From: Tsuneonella rigui | GTDB taxonomy: Bacteria; Pseudomonadota; Alphaproteobacteria; Sphingomonadales; Sphingomonadaceae | Assembly: GCF_003958625.1 (NCBI RefSeq) | Contig: NZ_RSEL01000027.1 | Coordinates: forward strand, 1-47,979 | Length of the DNA: 47,979 nucleotides | Reading direction: 5' to 3' | Shown: in pieces, positions 42,087-47,979 of the stretch | Layout of the letters: each line of letters opens with the position of its first letter | Position numbering within the stretch: position 1 is the stretch's first letter | The notes under the pieces: model-generated | Databases searched by the model: none | Told to the model about the DNA's origin: nothing | What the model saw: only the letters and a program-made list of their open reading frames with translations | Program-made: the position numbers and the translations under genes

Positions 42087-42994
42087 GCTTCGCGCGTGTC
42101 GCGATCATCGGCCTCGGCCTGCTCGGCGGATCGATCGGGCTGGCGGTGCGGGAAAGCCTCGCCGGTTGCACCACCACCGGGTTCGACGCGGACCCCGATG
42201 TCCGGCGCCGCGCGGGCGTGCGCGGGCTGGTGAGCCGGGTCTGCGACAGCGCCGCCGAGGCTGTCGCCGATGCCGAACTGGTCATCTTCTGCGTCCCCGT
42301 CGGCGCGATGGAACAGGCCGCGCGCGAGATCGCCGATGTGCTCCCCACCGACGCAATCGTCAGCGATGTCGGCTCGTCCAAGGCGGCGGTGGGGGAGGCG
42401 CTGAAGAAGGCGCTGCCCGGAGCCACGGTCATCCCTGCGCACCCCGTCGCAGGTACCGAGCGCAGCGGGCCCGACGCGGGCTTCGCGCACTTGTTTCGCC
42501 AGCGCTGGTGCATCCTTACTCCCGTTGAAGGCACCGATCCGGCCGCGCTCGCCAGGTTATCGGCGTTCTGGGAGGCACTCGGCGCCAAGGTCGAGCTGAT
42601 GGACGCCGCGCACCACGACCTGGTGCTCGCGGTGACCAGCCACATCCCGCACCTCATTGCCTACACCATCGTCGGCACCGCCAGCGATCTCGAAGGCGTG
42701 ACCCGCAGCGAGGTGATCAAGTACTCGGCGGGCGGCTTCCGCGATTTCACCCGCATCGCCGCGAGCGACCCCACGATGTGGCGCGACGTGTTCCTGACCA
42801 ACCGGGAGGCGGTTCTCGAGATGCTCGGCCGCTTCACCGAGGACCTGACCGCGCTCCAGCGCGCGATACGGGAGCGGAACGGCGACGCGCTGTTCGACCT
42901 GTTCACCCGCACCCGCGACATCCGCCGCTCGATCGTCGAGCAGGGCCAGGATGACGCGCGGCCCGATTTCGGCCGCGGCGACCACGACGGCTAG
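42083..42994 (+). CDS. tyrC: Prephenate/arogenate (cyclohexadienyl) dehydrogenase
   Basis: A 303-residue TyrA-family dehydrogenase: [17 protein letters not shown] dinucleotide site, [41 protein letters not shown] with the catalytic His, and [19 protein letters not shown]. There is no ACT domain at the C-terminus, consistent with the feedback-insensitive sphingomonad enzymes. It forms the tyrosine precursor by oxidative decarboxylation. It is coupled to hisC and ends in a four-base convergent overlap with plsC. Confidence 0.93.
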   Translation: MSFARVAIIGLGLLGGSIGLAVRESLAGCTTTGFDADPDVRRRAGVRGLVSRVCDSAAEAVADAELVIFCVPVGAMEQAAREIADVLPTDAIVSDVGSSKAAVGEALKKALPGATVIPAHPVAGTERSGPDAGFAHLFRQRWCILTPVEGTDPAALARLSAFWEALGAKVELMDAAHHDLVLAVTSHIPHLIAYTIVGTASDLEGVTRSEVIKYSAGGFRDFTRIAASDPTMWRDVFLTNREAVLEMLGRFTEDLTALQRAIRERNGDALFDLFTRTRDIRRSIVEQGQDDARPDFGRGDHDG

Positions 42995-43671
42995 TCGTTC
43001 AGCGCGTTGATCGCGGCGTGCACGCGCGCCTCGGCCTCCCCGCGCGGGAGGCCCGGCGGGATAGGCTCGCCGAAGCGGTAGGTGATGACCCCGCTCTTCT
43101 TCCACCGCCGGTGATAGAGCGGGCCGCTGTTCACGGCGACCGGGATCACCGGCAGGCCGAGCAGCTTGTAGAGGCCCGCGAAACCCGCCTGCAGCTTGGG
43201 GCCGGTCCCGTGCGGCACGCGGGTGCCTTCGGGGAACAGCACCAGCGGGCGCCCGCTCGCGACCAGTTCCTTCGCCGCCGCGATCATCGTCCGCAGCGCC
43301 TTGGGACCTTGGTCGCGGGCCACCGGCACCAGGCCATAGGCTCGCGCTGAAGGCCCCCAAAGCGGGATCGAAAACAGCTCTTCCTTCGCGAAGACCGACG
43401 GATTGCGGAACTGCGCGGGCGCGTCGATCGCCTCGAAGAAGCTCTCGTGCTTGATCGCGTAGAACGCCGGACCATCCGGCACATCCCCCTCGATCCGCAC
43501 CCGCATGCCGAGCAGCACGCGAGCGCAGGCGCGGTGGAACTGCGCCCACCCGCGCACGACCTTGCGGAATGCGCGCGCGCTGAACGGCAGGACCAGCAGC
43601 GAGCCTGAGGTGTAGAAGATCGAGCCCGTGTAGAACACGAGGTAGAACAGCAGGCTGCGCAGCACCGCCAT
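42991..43671 (-). CDS. plsC: 1-acyl-sn-glycerol-3-phosphate acyltransferase family protein (PlsC)
   Basis: A 226-residue membrane-bound acyltransferase with an N-terminal membrane segment (SLLFYLVFYTGSIFYTSGSLLVL). The catalytic H(x)4D position reads KHESFFE, that is His75 and Glu80, so Glu replaces the usual Asp. FPEGTR (146-151) and GLPVIPVAVNSGP are normal. It transfers an acyl chain to lysophosphatidic acid or a related lipid. It starts one base after the YdcF stop and is the last gene of the leftward ftsE run. Confidence 0.9.
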   Translation of the reverse strand: MAVLRSLLFYLVFYTGSIFYTSGSLLVLPFSARAFRKVVRGWAQFHRACARVLLGMRVRIEGDVPDGPAFYAIKHESFFEAIDAPAQFRNPSVFAKEELFSIPLWGPSARAYGLVPVARDQGPKALRTMIAAAKELVASGRPLVLFPEGTRVPHGTGPKLQAGFAGLYKLLGLPVIPVAVNSGPLYHRRWKKSGVITYRFGEPIPPGLPRGEAEARVHAAINALND

Positions 43672-43672
43672 C

Positions 43673-44209
43673 TCAGCCGCCCTGCGGCACCAGCCGCGCG
43701 AGCGTGCTCGCGATCAGCTTGTTGTATTCGAGAAACAGGATGCCGAGGCGCGGGCGCGACGGAACCGCGTCGCGGACGACCGTCACGCCGCCGGGCAGGG
43801 CGGATTCGAGCTCGCCCGCCGCACGGCGCATGTGCCAGTCGGTCGTTACCAGTCGCAGCGAGTGGTAGTCGTTGCGCTTCAGCCATTCCGCGGTTTCGGC
43901 GGCGTTGCTGCGCGTGTCCACGGCCGCGAAGCCCAGCGTCACGCAACACTGCATCGTTGACGCAGGGACGCGATACTCGGCGGCAAATTCGCCCGGCTTC
44001 ACTTCCCGGTCGACCCCGGTGACCAGCATCGATCGGGCCTGGTGCTCGCGCAGGAGCTTGAGCCCACGGTCGATCCGGCCGGGACCGCCCGTCGGGACCA
44101 CGATCCCGTCGGTCTTCGCGCCCTCCATCGGCTGCGGCAGCGCGGCGGCGAACCACAGGAAGCCGAACGCGTAGAGCAGCGCGAGGAACGAGAGCGCCCG
44201 GCCGATCAC
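43673..44209 (-). CDS. YdcF family (DUF218) membrane protein
   Basis: A 178-residue protein with one N-terminal helix (LSFLALLYAFGFLWFAAAL), then the DUF218 domain: GIVVPTGGPGRIDRGLKLLREH, MLVTGVDREV, SNAAETAEWLKRNDYHSLRLVTTDWHMRRA. Relatives ElyC and SanA affect envelope and peptidoglycan integrity. The start is a GTG at 44209 overlapping the ftsX stop, with AGGAGG five bases before it. This joins it to ftsEX and supports an envelope role. Confidence 0.88.
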   Translation of the reverse strand: MIGRALSFLALLYAFGFLWFAAALPQPMEGAKTDGIVVPTGGPGRIDRGLKLLREHQARSMLVTGVDREVKPGEFAAEYRVPASTMQCCVTLGFAAVDTRSNAAETAEWLKRNDYHSLRLVTTDWHMRRAAGELESALPGGVTVVRDAVPSRPRLGILFLEYNKLIASTLARLVPQGG

Positions 44210-45135
44210 AGCATCCTCCTCAGCGCGCCGAGCACGGTCAGCCGCGCGGTGAACATCGCGATCACCACGCCGACCAGCGGGATCGCTGCGATTAGCACCC
44301 AGTCGATCGCGGCCAATCCGCCGCCCGCGACCATGCCCGAGCCGAGCGCCGCGAACTGGCGCCCCAGCACCAGCACCGCCGCCATGCCGAGCGCGAGGCC
44401 CACCGCGCCGCCTGCAGCCGCATCGAACCCCACGGATCGCTGGAAGATGCGCGCGATCTGCGCGTCGGTGCCGCCGAGCAGGTGGACGATCTCGATCGTC
44501 CCCCGGTTGCCGCCAAGCGCGCTGCGCGCCGCAAGCCAGACCGCCGCGGCACTCGTCAGCGCGAGGAGCACGACCAGGGCAATCGCCAGCCACTGCAGGG
44601 AAGAAATTGCGGTGAACACCGGTCCGAGCCATGAAGACTGCGCATCGACCCGCGCTGCCGGGGCCACCGGGCCGAGCGCGCGGCGCAGCGCGGTCAGCCG
44701 CTCTGCATTGGCAGGCCCGCGCAGCTCGACATCGATCAGCGCCGGGACCGGTACCGCTTCGTCGCCTTCGCTGCCGAGCCAGGGATCGAGCAAGGCGTTG
44801 AGTTCATCGTCGGGGACCACCCGCAGGCTGGCGACTTCTGGCAGACCGGACAGTGCCGCCTCAGCCGCGCGCGTCTGCCGGTCGCGCTCGACCTTGAGCG
44901 GCTCGACCACCTGCACCGTCGCCGCGCCCGATAGCTCGCTGCGCGCGGTGTGGGCAAGGTTGCTGAGCGCGAGTCCACCGGCCCCGGCGATCACCGTCAG
45001 CGCCACCATGATGGCGATCACCCACGGCATCGGCCCGGCGAGCCGCGCGTGCGGTACCAGCGCGGCGGCGCGCTCGCCGCCAAACGGCACCAGGCTGCGC
45101 GCAACCGCACGGGCGAGTACGGGAGGACGCTTCAT
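44206..45135 (-). CDS. ftsX: Cell division protein FtsX
   Basis: A 309-residue permease-like protein with a cytoplasmic N-terminus, a first helix (MPWVIAIMVALTVIAGAGGLAL), a periplasmic domain (~60-165), and three C-terminal helices (LQWLAIALVVLLALTSAAAVW; GFDAAAGGAVGLALGMAAVLVL; IDWVLIAAIPLVGVVIAMF) with the FtsX motif GNRGTIEIVHLLGGTDAQIARIFQ. With FtsE it activates peptidoglycan hydrolases at the division site. It overlaps ftsE by ATGA. Confidence 0.93.
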   Translation of the reverse strand: MKRPPVLARAVARSLVPFGGERAAALVPHARLAGPMPWVIAIMVALTVIAGAGGLALSNLAHTARSELSGAATVQVVEPLKVERDRQTRAAEAALSGLPEVASLRVVPDDELNALLDPWLGSEGDEAVPVPALIDVELRGPANAERLTALRRALGPVAPAARVDAQSSWLGPVFTAISSLQWLAIALVVLLALTSAAAVWLAARSALGGNRGTIEIVHLLGGTDAQIARIFQRSVGFDAAAGGAVGLALGMAAVLVLGRQFAALGSGMVAGGGLAAIDWVLIAAIPLVGVVIAMFTARLTVLGALRRML

Positions 45136-45869
45136 GCCAGCGCCTGCACCCGTGGCGGCTCGCGGCGGGGCGGAAAGCGCAGCGCACCGGTGGGATCGCT
45201 CAGCCGGCCCTTGTCGAGCCGCATGATCAGCGAATCCGGCACCTTGCGCAGCAGATGCACATCGTGGGTCGCGACCACCACCGTGGTGCCGAGCCGGTTC
45301 AATGCCTCGAACAGCCGTAGCAGCTTGAGCGCCATGTCGGGGTCCACGTTACCGGTCGGCTCGTCGGCAACTAGCATATCGGGCCGGCCGATCACCGCGC
45401 GCGCAATGGCGACGCGCTGCTGCTCGCCGCCGGACAGCGTCGCGGGGCGCGCCTCCGCGCGGTGGGTGAGCCCGACCCAGTCGAGCATATCCGAAACCGG
45501 CTTGCGCAATTCGCTCTCGCGTACGCCCGACACGCGCAACGGCAAGGCGACGTTGTCGAACGCGGACAGGTGCGGAACCAGGCGGAAGTCCTGGAACACG
45601 ACCCCCAGCCGTCGGCGGAACGCGGGCAGGCGGTCGCGCGGCAGGGTAATGACGTCCGTCCCGAACATGCGGATCGCCCCGCGCGACGGGCGCTGTGCGA
45701 GATAGAGCAGCTTGAGCATGGAGGTCTTGCCCGCGCCGCTCGCGCCGGTGAGGAAGTAGAACCCGCCCGGATGCAGCGTGAACGAGATGTCGCTCAGGAT
45801 TTCACGGTCGGTGCCGTAGCGCAGGCCCACGTTGTCGAACGTGACCACCTCGGCGGAATCGCCGGTCAC
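45132..45869 (-). CDS. ftsE: Cell division ATP-binding protein FtsE
   Basis: A 245-residue ABC ATPase: Walker A GASGAGKT (42-49), Q-loop VFQDFRLVPHLSAFDNV, signature LSGGEQQR, Walker B MLVADEPTGNVD and H-loop VVATHDVHLLRK. The DFRL and GNVD segments are those of FtsE. The likely start is GTG at 45869 (VTGDSAEVVTFDNV); there is no good ribosome site, and a start within the next few codons is possible. It heads ftsE-ftsX-YdcF-plsC and diverges from the zinc-ribbon gene. Confidence 0.92.
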   Translation of the reverse strand: MTGDSAEVVTFDNVGLRYGTDREILSDISFTLHPGGFYFLTGASGAGKTSMLKLLYLAQRPSRGAIRMFGTDVITLPRDRLPAFRRRLGVVFQDFRLVPHLSAFDNVALPLRVSGVRESELRKPVSDMLDWVGLTHRAEARPATLSGGEQQRVAIARAVIGRPDMLVADEPTGNVDPDMALKLLRLFEALNRLGTTVVVATHDVHLLRKVPDSLIMRLDKGRLSDPTGALRFPPRREPPRVQALA

Positions 45870-46022
45870 CGCGAAGCGCTCGAAACAAAAGGGGAAAAGC
45901 GCACAGCGATCATCGGCAAAACCGGCTATAGACCGGCTTCCATGTGGAAAAAAGCCGTCTGCCAGTGCGATGCACGGCGGTGACTCTTGTGCGCACCTCC
46001 GGCTTGCGTCAGATTCTTTACC

Positions 46023-46853
46023 ATGATCATCGCCTGCCCCGCCTGCACGACCCGCTACGTTGTGCCGGACAGCGCCATCGGCGCGGAAGGGCGGACGGTG
46101 CGCTGCGCCAAATGCCGCCACAGCTGGTTCCAGGACGGGCCGGTGCTCGATCTGGCGGAGGTCGCCGCGGCGCCGGCCGCTGCTGAAGCGCCCGCCGCCT
46201 CGCCTCCCCCGCCTCCGGCTGCGCCTTCCTTCGAGGAGCCGGTCGCCGAGGAACCGGAGGCGGCCTATGCCGAAGCGCGTCCCGCCGACGCGCTAGCCGA
46301 ACCGCCGTCGTGGGAGGAGCCGCCCGCGCCGACCGTGGTCGAAACCGCGCCCACCCCCGAGCCGGAAGCGCAGGACTATGGCGAGGAGGTCTCGCAGTTC
46401 GACTATGCGCCGCCGTTCAGCCCGCGGCGCAATATGCTCAAGGTGTGGACCGCGGCCGCCGCGCTGTTCGCGGTGCTCGCGCTCGGCACCGTCGCCGCGG
46501 TCAGCTATTGGGGCCTGCCCGAATGGGTGCCCATCAGCCGGCCGATCTTCGGTATGGCGCAACCGGACTTGCGGCTCGACTTTCCGAAGGACAAGCAGGA
46601 ACGGCGCACCCTGCCCAACGGCACCGAGTATTTCGGGGCCAGCGGGACCGTGAAGAACATCGGCCGGGAAACGCAGTCGGTGCCATCGATCCTGATCGTG
46701 CTGAGCGATGCGCGTGATCGGATCGTCTACAGCTGGGAAATTCCCCCGCCCAAGTCGCGTCTCGCTCCGGGTGAAACGATGACCATCAACGAGGCTGTGA
46801 CCGACGTGCCCCGATCGGCCAAGTACGCCGATATCGGCTGGAAGCCGAACTAA
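46023..46853 (+). CDS. Zinc-ribbon (MJ0042-type) membrane protein with DUF3426-like C-terminus
   Basis: A 276-residue protein. The N-terminal zinc ribbon has cysteines 5, 8, 28 and 31 (CPAC and CAKC), then a long Pro/Glu/Ala-rich linker (~45-130), one membrane helix ([23 protein letters not shown], ~140-163) and a periplasmic domain ([53 protein letters not shown]). This layout is common beside ftsE in alphaproteobacteria. Function unknown; a zinc-dependent interaction linked to division or redox sensing is possible. It ends four bases before the convergent alanine dehydrogenase stop. Confidence 0.9.
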   Translation: MIIACPACTTRYVVPDSAIGAEGRTVRCAKCRHSWFQDGPVLDLAEVAAAPAAAEAPAASPPPPPAAPSFEEPVAEEPEAAYAEARPADALAEPPSWEEPPAPTVVETAPTPEPEAQDYGEEVSQFDYAPPFSPRRNMLKVWTAAAALFAVLALGTVAAVSYWGLPEWVPISRPIFGMAQPDLRLDFPKDKQERRTLPNGTEYFGASGTVKNIGRETQSVPSILIVLSDARDRIVYSWEIPPPKSRLAPGETMTINEAVTDVPRSAKYADIGWKPN

Positions 46854-46857
46854 ACGC

Positions 46858-47979
<1,122 letters not shown>

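Overview
This is about 48 kb of GC-rich bacterial chromosome. It reads as an alphaproteobacterium of the order Sphingomonadales: GapR/DUF2312 and DUF1244 proteins, a hisC-tyrC pair like that known from Zymomonas, gltX joined to metW-metX, an SPFH-NfeD pair, a TonB-dependent receptor and PQQ-dependent dehydrogenases. The genus cannot be fixed from the sequence alone. Most genes are core or metabolic, and many overlap by 1-4 bases, which suggests translational coupling. No rRNA, CRISPR array, insertion sequence, transposase or integrase was found.

Left edge (1-8234), the most accessory part: the 3' part of a giant glycine-rich, FHA/TpsA-like surface protein overlaps by ATGA a secreted TPR-CHAT protease that keeps its His/Cys dyad. 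A convergent periplasmic TPR protein follows, then a 0.6-kb gene-free, relatively AT-rich stretch, then tRNA-Leu(CAG). The tRNA 3' end faces this block, the usual geometry of an island insertion site. I consider the adhesin-CHAT pair the best candidate for an undescribed system here.

8.3-17.8 kb: a complex-I NDUFA9-like reductase, an NfeD/SPFH membrane pair, a regulatory region rich in repeats, a TonB-dependent receptor, a 269-bp nested palindrome, an aldo/keto reductase, a Tat-lipoprotein dienelactone hydrolase and a quinohaemoprotein alcohol dehydrogenase. The last has an Asp-x-Asp metal-site signature suggesting lanthanide use.

17.8-26 kb: an aldehyde dehydrogenase that could take the alcohol dehydrogenase product, a small unknown protein, a GDT1-type transporter, a membrane-anchored LuxR regulator with a DUF4199 partner, a VOC protein, a PQQ-type sugar dehydrogenase with a DUF2231 membrane protein, a nitronate monooxygenase and an unknown exported protein.

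26-38 kb: lysC-purT, ubiG, a GlpQ-type phosphodiesterase, pnuC with a NadR-type kinase (nicotinamide riboside salvage), a coupled run yebC-DUF3147-ruvC-monooxygenase-ArsC-like, a CPBP protease, an SDR dehydrogenase, gapR, DUF1244 and pyk.

38-48 kb: metX-metW-gltX diverges from hisC-tyrC; then ftsE-ftsX-YdcF-plsC in one coupled run on the minus strand, a zinc-ribbon membrane protein, and alanine dehydrogenase, whose start codon is the last three bases of the window.
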